From Halomonas ventosae (lineage in GTDB: Bacteria > Pseudomonadota > Gammaproteobacteria > Pseudomonadales > Halomonadaceae): 64,000 nt of DNA. Numbering within the stretch: position 1 is the stretch's first letter; the number at the start of each line of letters is the position of its first letter. Shown in pieces: positions 56,797-64,000 of the stretch. The notes below the pieces were generated by a model. It saw only the letters and a program-made list of their open reading frames with translations. It made no database searches and was not told the DNA's origin. The position numbers were made by a program, and so were the translations under genes. The stretch lies in contig NZ_SNZJ01000002.1 in assembly GCF_004363555.1 (NCBI RefSeq), positions 186,001-250,000 of the forward strand, read 5' to 3'.

Positions 56797-58548
56797 GTGA
56801 CGCCGACCTCCGATCTCGACCGCGTGGCAATGATCGTCCTGCGCTATATGCGTCGGCCGCTGTTCGCTCTGCTGTTCGTCTATTCGGTGGGCATCATCGG
56901 CATGGCCTTGATGCCGGGCCAGGTCGTCGATGGTGAGGCGACCCGCATGAACCTCTTCCATGCCTTCTATTTCTTCACCTATACGGCGACCACCACCGGC
57001 TTCGGTGAATTGCCGAACGGCTTCAGCGAGGAGCAGCGACTGTGGACGATCCTCTGCCTCTATACCGGCGTCATTGCGTGGTTCTATGCGATCGGCTCCC
57101 TGATCCATCTGGTCCAGAATCCCTACTTCATCCAGGCCATGGATGGCTTTCGTTTCGCCCGCAAGGTCGAACGCAACGCGGAGCCCTTCGTCATTCTCTG
57201 TGGCTTCGGTGATGCCGGCAGCCTGCTCGCCCGGGGCCTGAGTGACCACCGCATGCGGGCGGTGATCCTCGATGCCGACCCGGAACGCATCAAGGCGCTG
57301 GGGGTGCGTGACTACACGGTGCCGATGCCGGGACTTCACGCCGATGCCAGCGCGCCGAAACACCTGTTGGCCGCGGGGGTAGAGCACCCTGCTTGCCAGG
57401 CGCTGGTGGCGCTGACCAACAATAACGACGTCAACCTCAAGATCGCGGTGATGGCACGGCACCTCAACCCGGGGCTTCGGGTCGTCTGTCGTTCGACCTC
57501 TGCCCGCCATGAGGCCAATCTGCGGGCGCTGGACAATGTCACGGTCGTCGACCCGTTCGAGATCTTCGCCCAGCTCCTCTACTGGGCGATAGCACGCCCC
57601 GAACTGCACAATCTCAATGCCTGGTTCGTGGGCGCACGGGGCGTCGCACTCGGGGCCCCCTTGAAGGCCCCGCGGGGCAACTGGATTCTGTGCGGATACG
57701 GACGAATGGGGTACTGGGTTCATCGCTATCTCGGCGCCCATGGCGTCGGCTTGCGTATCATCGATCCCGACGTGGACGCCCAGGGGGACGGAGAGGATAC
57801 GGTTCTGGTCCGGGCGCACGCCGATCATGCGGCCCTGGTGACCGCGGGGATTGACGATGCGGCCGGGATCGTCGTCGCGACGGATTGCGATGCCGACAAT
57901 CTCAGTACGCTGTTGTCCGTGACGGAGCTCAATCCGGCGGTGTTTCGCATCGTCCGCCAGAACAGCCATGAGAACCAGGTCGCGTTCGATGCCGCGCGGG
58001 CTGACCTGGTCCTGCAGCCCAGCCTGACCACGGCGCGTCGTATCCTGAAGCTGCTGATCTCGCCCCTGGTCCAGGAGCTGATCGACTGGCTCGCGGAGCG
58101 CGAGCCGTCCCGGACGGAAGCCGTGGTGGCCCGTCTGCAGGCGACCGTGGGCGCGGAACCTCCCCACCTGTGGTCGGTGAGGCTGATTCCGGGGGAGGCC
58201 CCGGCCGTGACCCGATATCTCGACAGCGACGGCATGATTACGCTTGGTGCGCTGTGCCGCGATGCCCGCGCCTTCCCTGATGCGCTGCCGTGCGAAGCGC
58301 TCGCCGTTCGCCGGGAAGGCCGGTCGATCATGTTGCCAGACAGGGATTTTCCGCTCGAGGGCGGCGACGAGCTGCTGTTCTGCGGTGTGCACTGGGTGAA
58401 GCCGATACTGCAAGCGACACTCCATAATCCCTACACGCTTCGCTATGTCGTCACCGGGGTCGATGCGCCGCGCGGTTACCTGTTCGCATGGCTCGACGCG
58501 AGGTCACAGCGTCGTCGCAGCGATCACAGGCTGGCCGGTCGGCGGTGA
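56797..58548 (+). CDS. Potassium channel family protein with two RCK/TrkA-N domains
   Basis: 583 residues from GTG 56797. A single pore unit: TM1 (about 20-40), pore helix and filter TATTTGFGE (63-71, TGFG in place of TVGYG), TM2 (about 83-105). It is followed by an RCK domain (VILCGFGDAGSLLARGL), a second RCK domain (WILCGYGRMGYWVHRYLG) and a TrkA-C-like tail (PDRDFPLEGGDELLFCG). Resembles prokaryotic ligand-gated K+ channels and probably serves osmotic or potassium homeostasis. Convergent with a CaCA exchanger. Confidence 0.9.
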   Translation: MTPTSDLDRVAMIVLRYMRRPLFALLFVYSVGIIGMALMPGQVVDGEATRMNLFHAFYFFTYTATTTGFGELPNGFSEEQRLWTILCLYTGVIAWFYAIGSLIHLVQNPYFIQAMDGFRFARKVERNAEPFVILCGFGDAGSLLARGLSDHRMRAVILDADPERIKALGVRDYTVPMPGLHADASAPKHLLAAGVEHPACQALVALTNNNDVNLKIAVMARHLNPGLRVVCRSTSARHEANLRALDNVTVVDPFEIFAQLLYWAIARPELHNLNAWFVGARGVALGAPLKAPRGNWILCGYGRMGYWVHRYLGAHGVGLRIIDPDVDAQGDGEDTVLVRAHADHAALVTAGIDDAAGIVVATDCDADNLSTLLSVTELNPAVFRIVRQNSHENQVAFDAARADLVLQPSLTTARRILKLLISPLVQELIDWLAEREPSRTEAVVARLQATVGAEPPHLWSVRLIPGEAPAVTRYLDSDGMITLGALCRDARAFPDALPCEALAVRREGRSIMLPDRDFPLEGGDELLFCGVHWVKPILQATLHNPYTLRYVVTGVDAPRGYLFAWLDARSQRRRSDHRLAGRR

Positions 58549-58614
58549 CGTTCCCGGTCACGAGGGTGCGTTGCGGCGGCCATGGTCGTCAGAATCTGCT
58601 GTCGGGGCTCGACG

Positions 58615-59652
58615 TCAAGGGGCCAGCAACAGGGTGAGCGCTCCTGCGAGGTAGCAGGCGATGATGCCGACGCTCTCGAAGCCGATACGTGCCGGCCCCT
58701 GCCGTTCGCGATGGATCATCCCGACCAACAGGATGCCGGTCATCAGCATGGATAGCGCGACCCACAGTGCGACCGTGTCGGGAATGGCGTGGTAGACCGA
58801 ACCGCCCCGGTAGGCGATGTCCGAGGCTGCGACGAACAGGGTGTCGAAGGCGTTGCCGCCGATGATGCCCGCCACGGCCAGGGTCAGGGCGCCCCGCCGC
58901 ACCGCCGCCACCGAGGTGACCAGCTCCGGCAGCGAGGTCACCACCGCCGTCATCAGCGCCCCCACCACCGACTGGCCCAGGCCGGTCTGGTCGGCGATCA
59001 CCGCGGCACTTCGCTCCAGCAGCCAGCCGCTGATGCCGAGCATCGCCGCCAGGGCCGCGAAGGAGAGCCACAGCCGTGTCGCCGAGCGCCTCATGGCCTG
59101 CTCGTCGGGCACGTCGGGCTCGGTCTCGCGGGTCTGGGCGGGGCGCCACATGGGGTTGTCGCGGCTGCGGTCCACCAGGCGCAGGCCGAACAGGTAACCG
59201 ATCAGCAGCAGCGGGGTGATGGGGTGTACCTGCCACAGGGTCCATTCGGGGGCGAAGCGCCCGACCAGTACCAGCGACAGCAGGCACAGCAGCAGGCCTG
59301 CCTGCATCAGGTTGCCGAGCGAGGCGGCGGCGTGTTCCAGGTTGGCGCGCCGGTGGGTGATGTCGGCGATGGTAAGGAACAGCGTCTGCACGGCGATGCC
59401 GCCCAGGGCGTTGCTCATCGCCAGGGTCGGGCGGTCGGCCAGTGCCGCCGAGACCGACACCACCATGCCCGAGAGGGAAGTGGCCATGCCCAGCAGCACC
59501 GCGCCGGCGATGGCCTCGCCGAGGCCGGTGCGATCCGCCAGGTCGTCGACGATCCCGGTCAGCCGGGTCCCCACGACACCGATCACCAGGGCGCAGCCGC
59601 CGAACAGCGCGAAGGCCATGCCGAGGGAGAGGTCGTCCAGCATCGGGATCAT
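58615..59652 (-). CDS. Sodium/calcium exchanger-like (CaCA family) membrane protein
   Basis: 345 residues, about ten membrane segments in two halves. Alpha repeats: GEAIAGAVLLGMATSLSGMV...MSNALGGIAVQT and GQSVVGALMTAVVTSLPELVTSV...GIIGGNAFDTLF. The second has the canonical TSLPE and GGNAFD; the first has TSLSG in place of TSLPE, so ion coupling may be altered. ATG 59652 has GGGAGG upstream; the frame is open to 59865. Confidence 0.88.
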   Translation of the reverse strand: MIPMLDDLSLGMAFALFGGCALVIGVVGTRLTGIVDDLADRTGLGEAIAGAVLLGMATSLSGMVVSVSAALADRPTLAMSNALGGIAVQTLFLTIADITHRRANLEHAAASLGNLMQAGLLLCLLSLVLVGRFAPEWTLWQVHPITPLLLIGYLFGLRLVDRSRDNPMWRPAQTRETEPDVPDEQAMRRSATRLWLSFAALAAMLGISGWLLERSAAVIADQTGLGQSVVGALMTAVVTSLPELVTSVAAVRRGALTLAVAGIIGGNAFDTLFVAASDIAYRGGSVYHAIPDTVALWVALSMLMTGILLVGMIHRERQGPARIGFESVGIIACYLAGALTLLLAP

Positions 59653-59960
59653 GGGGTTCGCCTCCCGGTCCTGGCGGTCGTGTCCCTTGCCGTCGGGCGT
59701 GGCGAGAGCAGCGCGCTGTCCATGAGGGCTCCTTGCGGCGGGGTGGTCGAGAGGAGCGTAGCGCGTTATGCCCCTCCCGGGCAGGGGACGAGCGCCTTCC
59801 GGTGGGTGTGCGGCCGGGGACCATGTGCCAGATCTCGCCACCGATAGGCCCTGGAGGGGCCGCATGCGCTGGCATGAGGGTCTGTGTTAAGTATCTGAAA
59901 TTAAAAAATTATATTTCATTGCCCGGCATCCTGGCCCGACGGGTGCACTCTTCTGGGTGA
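59653..59960. other. Intergenic region with A/T-rich promoter-like segment
   Basis: No credible gene. 59885-59925 is the most A/T-rich stretch of this part (TTAAAAAATTATATTTC) and is a likely promoter for the leader RNA and the acidic-protein gene at 60068. Confidence 0.5.
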
Positions 59961-60062
59961 GTGACGGCCGGCATGAACCGCTTGCACCACAGGGGCGTCA
60001 CCGGCCGGGACGCAAAGCCAAGCGGCTTTCCTATCTCGCCAGTCCACGATGCGATGGAGGTG
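59961..60062 (+). promoter_or_regulatory. Structured leader with c-di-GMP-I (GEMM)-like core
   Basis: GGGACGCAAAGCC (60007-60019) is identical to the conserved ligand-side strand of c-di-GMP-I riboswitches, and CACAGGGGC (59988-59996) matches the opposite strand (CACAGGGC). The second domain (60020-60062) does not clearly match the consensus. UCGC (60036-60039) pairs with GCGA (60051-60054), and the extended helix can cover the GGAGG (60056-60060). GTGACG/CGTCAC and GGCCGG/CCGGCC form mutually exclusive stems in 59961-60006. Confidence 0.45.
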
Positions 60063-60067
60063 TGAAC

Positions 60068-60403
60068 ATGATGTCCAGGGAATCTCTCAAGAAGCTCGGC
60101 ATCCTCGGTGTGTCCTTCGGCCTGATCGCCAGCCCGCTGGCCTTCGGCGCCGGTGACGAGGAGTACGAGCCCACCACCACCACGGAGCAGGAAGAGTCCA
60201 GCGGTTCCGGTGAAGCCATGGGTTCCTCCGGTGACAATGCCGGCACGAGCGGCACCAGCACCGAGTACGAGAACGAGGAGCAGGAGAAGCCGGAGTGGGA
60301 AACCTCTGGCTCCGATGACGGCGCCGGCCAGGAGTACGAGGAGGAAGAGGAAGAGTGGGATGAGCCTGAGGAAGGTGAAGACGACGAGGCGTCCACCTGG
60401 TAA
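60068..60403 (+). CDS. Exported very acidic, low-complexity protein
   Basis: 111 residues. Signal peptide MMSRESLKKLGILGVSFGLIASPLAFGA in effect (cleavage about residue 28), and a mature part made almost wholly of Glu, Asp, Ser, Thr and Gly, with poly-Glu near the C-terminus (EYEEEEEEWDEPEEGE). No Cys. Probably intrinsically disordered and possibly Ca2+/Mg2+-binding or surface-exposed; function unknown. Strong GGAGG 7 bp before ATG 60068. It sits behind a structured leader. Confidence 0.75.
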   Translation: MMSRESLKKLGILGVSFGLIASPLAFGAGDEEYEPTTTTEQEESSGSGEAMGSSGDNAGTSGTSTEYENEEQEKPEWETSGSDDGAGQEYEEEEEEWDEPEEGEDDEASTW

Positions 60404-60411
60404 GGCTCATT

Positions 60412-60434
60412 GCGAGCCACCCCGGGTGGCTCGC
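60412..60434 (+). terminator. Hairpin after the acidic-protein gene
   Basis: GCGAGCCACCC (60412-60422) and GGGTGGCTCGC (60424-60434), 11 bp perfect with a one-base centre, followed by GCAATTTCG. Probably a terminator working together with the next one. Confidence 0.6.
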
Positions 60435-60474
60435 GCAATTTCGTGATGGCAGTCTTCAGAGCGAAGAGGCGTTG

Positions 60475-60502
60475 CCGCCCCGTTGACCGGGGCGGTTTTT
60501 TT
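60475..60502 (+). terminator. Canonical rho-independent terminator
   Basis: CCGCCCCG (60475-60482), loop TTGAC, CGGGGCGG (60488-60495), then seven T. Confidence 0.9.
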
Positions 60503-60563
60503 CGTGCGGCTCCGCCGAGCGGGGGAAGTCTTCCGGCGCGGGGTCGGCTAGCATGAAGCGAGG

Positions 60564-60597
60564 GCCGCAGGAGGCGGCCGACGCCGCCTCCTGCGGC
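60564..60597. repeat. Perfect 15-bp inverted repeat in the 5' region of the DUF4235 gene
   Basis: GCCGCAGGAGGCGGC and GCCGCCTCCTGCGGC around loop CGAC, ending 29 bp before the start codon. No T-run follows, so it is more likely an RNA structure or a binding site than a terminator. Confidence 0.85.
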
Positions 60598-60626
60598 AGG
60601 ACCATGTCTCGGCAAGCGAGGTAACG

Positions 60627-60914
60627 ATGAAGCAGGATACCCTCTGGTCCCTGGTCGGCTCCGCCGCGGCGGTGGCCGCCGGCGTGATGGCCCGCAGGGC
60701 CGCCGACAAGGCCTATCGGCACGAGGTCGGCGACGCCCCTCCGGCGAATCCCGACGAGCCGGAGGTGGGCTGGCGCCAGGCCCTGCTATGGGGGGCAGCC
60801 ACCGGTGTGCTGGTCGGGGTCGTCCGGGTGGTGGGCCGCCGCGCCGGCCGCGAGGCCCTGCACCGGGCCCGTCCCGGCCATGGCCGGCGGGCGCTGCGTC
60901 GGTTCGGGCGATAG
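60627..60914 (+). CDS. DUF4235 domain-containing membrane protein
   Basis: 95 residues. Begins MKQDTLWSLVGSAAAVAAGVMARRAADKAY with one membrane segment, then GWRQALLWGAATGVLVGVVRVVGRRAGREAL with a second; the C-terminus is Arg-rich. This is the DUF4235 pattern. Function unknown. Preceded by a strong stem-loop. Confidence 0.85.
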   Translation: MKQDTLWSLVGSAAAVAAGVMARRAADKAYRHEVGDAPPANPDEPEVGWRQALLWGAATGVLVGVVRVVGRRAGREALHRARPGHGRRALRRFGR

Positions 60915-60932
60915 CGCCGCCCCCCGGGCGGG

Positions 60933-61496
60933 CTAGGGCGATGCCTCGGCGCGCTCCCCCGCCTCGATGCGCGCTCCGTCGGGCGACAGCAGGTACCAGG
61001 CGGCGCCCAGGTGGATGACATCCTGGCCGAGGGCATCGCCGGCAGCCTTGTCGCCGGAGAAGTAGTAGAGCGGCCAGCCGTCATAGGTCACCTGGCGGCT
61101 GCCATCCTCGCGCTCGATGGTACCCAGCAGGTCGGCATCCAGGTGTTCGCCGGCCTGGGGCTCTTCCTGGGTGGCGTAGGGCGGCCAGGCGATGGCACAG
61201 GTCTGGTCGCAGGTGCTGTTGTCGGCCCCTGGCTGATCGTTGGCGAACAGATAGAGGCTCATGCCGTCGGCATCGGTCAGGTAGCGCCCGTAGGGGGACT
61301 GCTCGCGGGTCTCCACCCGTGCCTGGTCGGCGGGGTCGGGGGCGCTCTGCAGGTCGGGGTCGGCTTCACTGGCACGTTGTCCTTCCACCGAGGCGGCGTC
61401 GTTGCCGTTGGCGCCGTCCTCCGCCAGGCTCGACTGGCTGCCAAGCAGCAGGAGGAGCAAGGTGGCGATCCCGAGCAGTTGCCAAGCAGGTTTCAT
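60933..61496 (-). CDS. Exported COG4315-like repeat protein
   Basis: 187 residues. Signal peptide (LLGIATLLLLLLGSQSSLA), acidic linker, then two copies of the COG4315 repeat: YGRYLTDADGMSLYLFANDQPG with CDQTCAIAWPP, and VTYDGWPLYYFSGDKAAGD. Tyr-x-aromatic-xx-Asp motif proteins of this kind are periplasmic and of unknown role. ATG 61496 is preferred (GGAG 9 bp upstream); an ATG lies 15 bp further upstream. Confidence 0.85.
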   Translation of the reverse strand: MKPAWQLLGIATLLLLLLGSQSSLAEDGANGNDAASVEGQRASEADPDLQSAPDPADQARVETREQSPYGRYLTDADGMSLYLFANDQPGADNSTCDQTCAIAWPPYATQEEPQAGEHLDADLLGTIEREDGSRQVTYDGWPLYYFSGDKAAGDALGQDVIHLGAAWYLLSPDGARIEAGERAEASP

Positions 61497-61588
61497 GTCG
61501 TCTCTCTCCATGGTGACGCTTCGCCTTCACTCTAGGTAGGCCCGGCGAGGGGCTGCAAGTGGTGAACTCCCGGGGGCAATCGGTCAGG

Positions 61589-62605
61589 TCACTGCGCAGC
61601 CATCTCCCCGCGCAGCGGGGTGGCCAGGGCCGACCGCAGCTCCTCGCCCTGCAGGCCATCGGCGATCAGCACCTGAAGCTTGGTCAGCGCTGCCTCCGGG
61701 GTCAGGTCCTGGCCGGCGATCACGCCCGCGACATGCAGCGCCGCGCCGGTGGCATAGGTGCCCTGCACCACTCGGCCCTGCAGGCACTGGCTGACATTGA
61801 GTATCGCGATGCCTGACTGGGCGGCCCGCGTCAGCCGGTCGATCAGCGCGCCCCCCAGGCCTGGGGGGTTGCCCACGCCATAGGTCAGCAGCACCAGCCC
61901 CTTGAGCGCCGGCTCTGCCAGCATTGCATCCAGCAGCGATTTCGACAGCCCAGGGTGCACGGGCAGCATGGCTACCGCGCCCGAGGCGAAGTGACGCTGC
62001 GTGAAGTCCGGGGTGCCGGGCGGCAGGGCCCGATGGGGATGCAGGCTCAGGTGGATGCCGGCCTCGCCAAGCCACGGAGCATCCGGGGAGTCGAAGGCAT
62101 CGAACCCCTGGCTGCGTACCTTGCGCGCCCGGTTGCCGCGTAACAGCCGGTCGTGGAAGACAATGCTGACTTCCCGGGGGACGGCGGGGTCGGCTGCCAC
62201 CAGTAGGGCGGTGGTGAGGTTGTTGACGGCATCGCTGCGCGGTTCGCCGAGCGGAATCTGTGCGCCGGTGAGCACCACGGGCTTGTCGAGGGGGCCGAGC
62301 ATGAATGACAGCGCCGAGGCGGTGTAGGCCAGGGTGTCGGTGCCGTGCAGCACGATGAAGGCGTCGTATTCGTGCCAATGCTCGGCCAGCGCCGCGACGA
62401 TGCGGTTCCAGTCGGCCGGGGCGATATCGGCGCTGTCGATCAGCGGCGCCAGTTCGATGAGTCGGTAGGCGGGCAGGGCATCCGGGGCCTGGCCATTCAG
62501 GTGCCTGGCCAGGCGCCCGGAAAAGCCGGCCGCCGGCACATAGCCTCGGGGGGAGGGCTGCATGCCGATGGTGCCGCCGGTGTGCATTATCAGCAGGCGG
62601 GGCAT
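61589..62605 (-). CDS. ansA: Type I (cytoplasmic) L-asparaginase
   Basis: 338 residues, no signal peptide. HTGGTIGM (residues 8-15) carries the first catalytic Thr, and VLHGTDTLAYTAS the second Thr with Asp and Lys partners. Hydrolyses asparagine to aspartate and ammonia. ATG 62605 is the family start (MPRLLIMHTGGTIG); the frame is open to 62704. It lies 95 bp downstream of an alanine/glycine:cation symporter gene, suggesting joint uptake and use of amino acids. Confidence 0.92.
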   Translation of the reverse strand: MPRLLIMHTGGTIGMQPSPRGYVPAAGFSGRLARHLNGQAPDALPAYRLIELAPLIDSADIAPADWNRIVAALAEHWHEYDAFIVLHGTDTLAYTASALSFMLGPLDKPVVLTGAQIPLGEPRSDAVNNLTTALLVAADPAVPREVSIVFHDRLLRGNRARKVRSQGFDAFDSPDAPWLGEAGIHLSLHPHRALPPGTPDFTQRHFASGAVAMLPVHPGLSKSLLDAMLAEPALKGLVLLTYGVGNPPGLGGALIDRLTRAAQSGIAILNVSQCLQGRVVQGTYATGAALHVAGVIAGQDLTPEAALTKLQVLIADGLQGEELRSALATPLRGEMAAQ

Positions 62606-62700
62606 GGTGGGGGTCCTGGCTGGAAGGAAGAGGACAGGCCCCTCCCGCTCGGGCGGGGCCGTGGGCTTGCCTTGGGTGTCGGGCAAGCGGGTGAGGCGGG

Positions 62701-64000
62701 TCACTGCCGGGCGCGGGCCGGTGCGTTGCCGAGGACGTCATGCATGCGCTCGAGGTCTTCCGGCTCGATCTCCCAGGCCTTGGGATCCAGGTCCATGTCG
62801 GGGTGCTGGGTGGCATCGAAGATCGGCTGCTTGATGCCGTCGCGGATCTGGCCGTCGAAGTCCCTGAGGATGCGCAGGCCCGGCTTGAACAGCATGATCA
62901 GGGCGATCAGGTTGGCCACCGCCAGCAGGCCCATGGTCACGTCGGCAAAGCCGAACACGGTGCCCAGATCGGTGGTCGCGCCCCAGCATACCAGCAGCAC
63001 GATGGCGACGCGGAAGGCGTTGAACAGGGTATGGTTGTCTCGGCTGAAGAAGTTGAGGCTGTTTTCGCCCAGGTAGTAGTTGTAGAGGATGGTGCTGAAG
63101 GCGAACAGCAGCAGTGCCAGGCTGACGAAGGTGCGTCCCCATTCTCCGACGTGATCGGCCATCGACGCCTGCGTCAGGGCAATGCCTGCGACCTCATTGG
63201 TCGAGGCCGGATCGTAGACGCCGCTGAGCAGAATCATGAAGGCCGTAGCCGAGCAGATGATCACGGTGTCGATGAATACCGAGAAGGCCTGCACGATGCC
63301 CTGGTTGGCGGGGTGCGGCACATAGGCCACCGCCGCCACGTTCGGGGCGCTGCCAAGCCCTGCCTCGTTGGAGAACAGGCCGCGCTTCACGCCCATCATG
63401 ATCGCTGCTCCAATGCCGCCGCCGATGGCCGGTTCCAGGCCGAAGGCGCTCTTCACGATCAGCGTGATCACCGCAGGAAGCTCGCTGATATTCATGATCA
63501 GAACGAGCAGCGCGATCAGGATATAGCCACCGGCCATGAAGGGGACCAGCACTTCGGAAATGCGTGCGATGCGCTTGATGCCACCGAAGATGATCAGCCC
63601 TACCAGCATGGCCAGGGCGAGGCCGCTGTAGAGCACCGGCACGCCGAAGGCGTCGCCGAAGGAGGTCGCTACCGCATAGGACTGCAGGGCGGTGAACCCG
63701 AAGCCGAAGGTGACCAGCAGCAGAATCGAGTAGAGCCCCGCCAGCCAGGACCAGCGGCTACCCAGCCCTTTGCGGATATAGTAGGCAGGTCCACCGCGGT
63801 AGGTGCCGTCCGCTTCGGCCTCCTTGTAGGTCTGTGCCAGGGTGCACTCGAGGAAGCTGGTCGCCATGCCCATCAGGCCGACCATCCACATCCAGAACAC
63901 CGCCCCTGGGCCGCCGAGGGTGATGGCTACGGCCACGCCGGCGATGTTGCCACCCCCGACGCGCCCGGCCACCGAGAGCACCAGTGCCTGGAAGGAGCTG
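62701..64000 (-). CDS. Alanine/glycine:cation symporter (AGCS family), 5' end cut by window
   Basis: About 433 residues visible; the frame continues past the window edge (SSFQALVLSVAGRVGGGNIAG). AGCS signatures: GRVGGGNIAGVAVAI, GGPAYYIRKGLG and NEAGLGSAPNVAAVAY. Around nine membrane segments are seen, with an acidic cytoplasmic C-terminus (QHPDMDLDPKAWEIEPEDLERM). Na+- or H+-coupled uptake of alanine or glycine. Confidence 0.93.
   Translation of the reverse strand, partial: SSFQALVLSVAGRVGGGNIAGVAVAITLGGPGAVFWMWMVGLMGMATSFLECTLAQTYKEAEADGTYRGGPAYYIRKGLGSRWSWLAGLYSILLLVTFGFGFTALQSYAVATSFGDAFGVPVLYSGLALAMLVGLIIFGGIKRIARISEVLVPFMAGGYILIALLVLIMNISELPAVITLIVKSAFGLEPAIGGGIGAAIMMGVKRGLFSNEAGLGSAPNVAAVAYVPHPANQGIVQAFSVFIDTVIICSATAFMILLSGVYDPASTNEVAGIALTQASMADHVGEWGRTFVSLALLLFAFSTILYNYYLGENSLNFFSRDNHTLFNAFRVAIVLLVCWGATTDLGTVFGFADVTMGLLAVANLIALIMLFKPGLRILRDFDGQIRDGIKQPIFDATQHPDMDLDPKAWEIEPEDLERMHDVLGNAPARARQ

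Overview
The window is about 64 kb of high-GC (roughly two-thirds G+C) bacterial chromosome. Gene content and protein similarity recognised by eye point to a halophilic gammaproteobacterium of the Halomonas type: a DabAB inorganic-carbon pump, glnA-ntrBC with sigma-54 promoters, an SNF-type transporter, TypA and several protein families familiar from Halomonas-like genomes. The genus is an inference. No rRNA or tRNA gene was seen.

Left part (1-9.8 kb): dabB-dabA, divergent from a LysR regulator; a methyltransferase behind a perfect palindrome; a DUF4349 lipoprotein; an LtaS-like sulfatase-fold membrane enzyme; an aldo/keto reductase. From 10.0 to 21.0 kb there is a complete type I-E CRISPR-Cas locus (cas3-cse1-cse2-cas7-cas5-cas6e-cas1-cas2) followed by a leader and one array of 34 repeats and 33 spacers. 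The repeats fall into two blocks that differ only inside the 8-nt crRNA 5' handle. From 21 to 30 kb lie mixed genes: an MFS transporter, a DUF2235 hydrolase cluster, an endonuclease-like protein with a C-terminal HhH, a c-type cytochrome, a C45 peptidase and a dienelactone hydrolase.

From 30 to 37 kb a branched-chain-amino-acid-type ABC system (livG-F-H-M, behind an SNF-family symporter gene) converges on its binding-protein gene. TypA follows, then glnA, a DUF4124 gene and ntrB-ntrC. Both glnA and ntrB have sigma-54 (-24/-12) promoters and NtrC-like dyads, so the window carries the core of nitrogen control. An eight-copy octanucleotide repeat sits just after ntrC. From 45.6 to 50.9 kb one operon joins an HMG-CoA-lyase-like enzyme, a class III CoA transferase and a TctCBA transporter. 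This reads as an uptake, activation and cleavage pathway for a branched dicarboxylate, possibly 3-hydroxy-3-methylglutarate.

Right part (51-64 kb): a dNTPase; an RNase T2 with an altered active-site motif; a NERD protein; a SIRT4-like sirtuin whose frame runs on antisense through the neighbouring SUI1/YciH gene; a HAD phosphatase; a potassium channel with its small membrane partner; a CaCA exchanger; a very acidic exported protein behind a leader with a c-di-GMP-I (GEMM)-like core; a DUF4235 protein; a COG4315 protein; a type I asparaginase; and the start-truncated end of an alanine/glycine:cation symporter.
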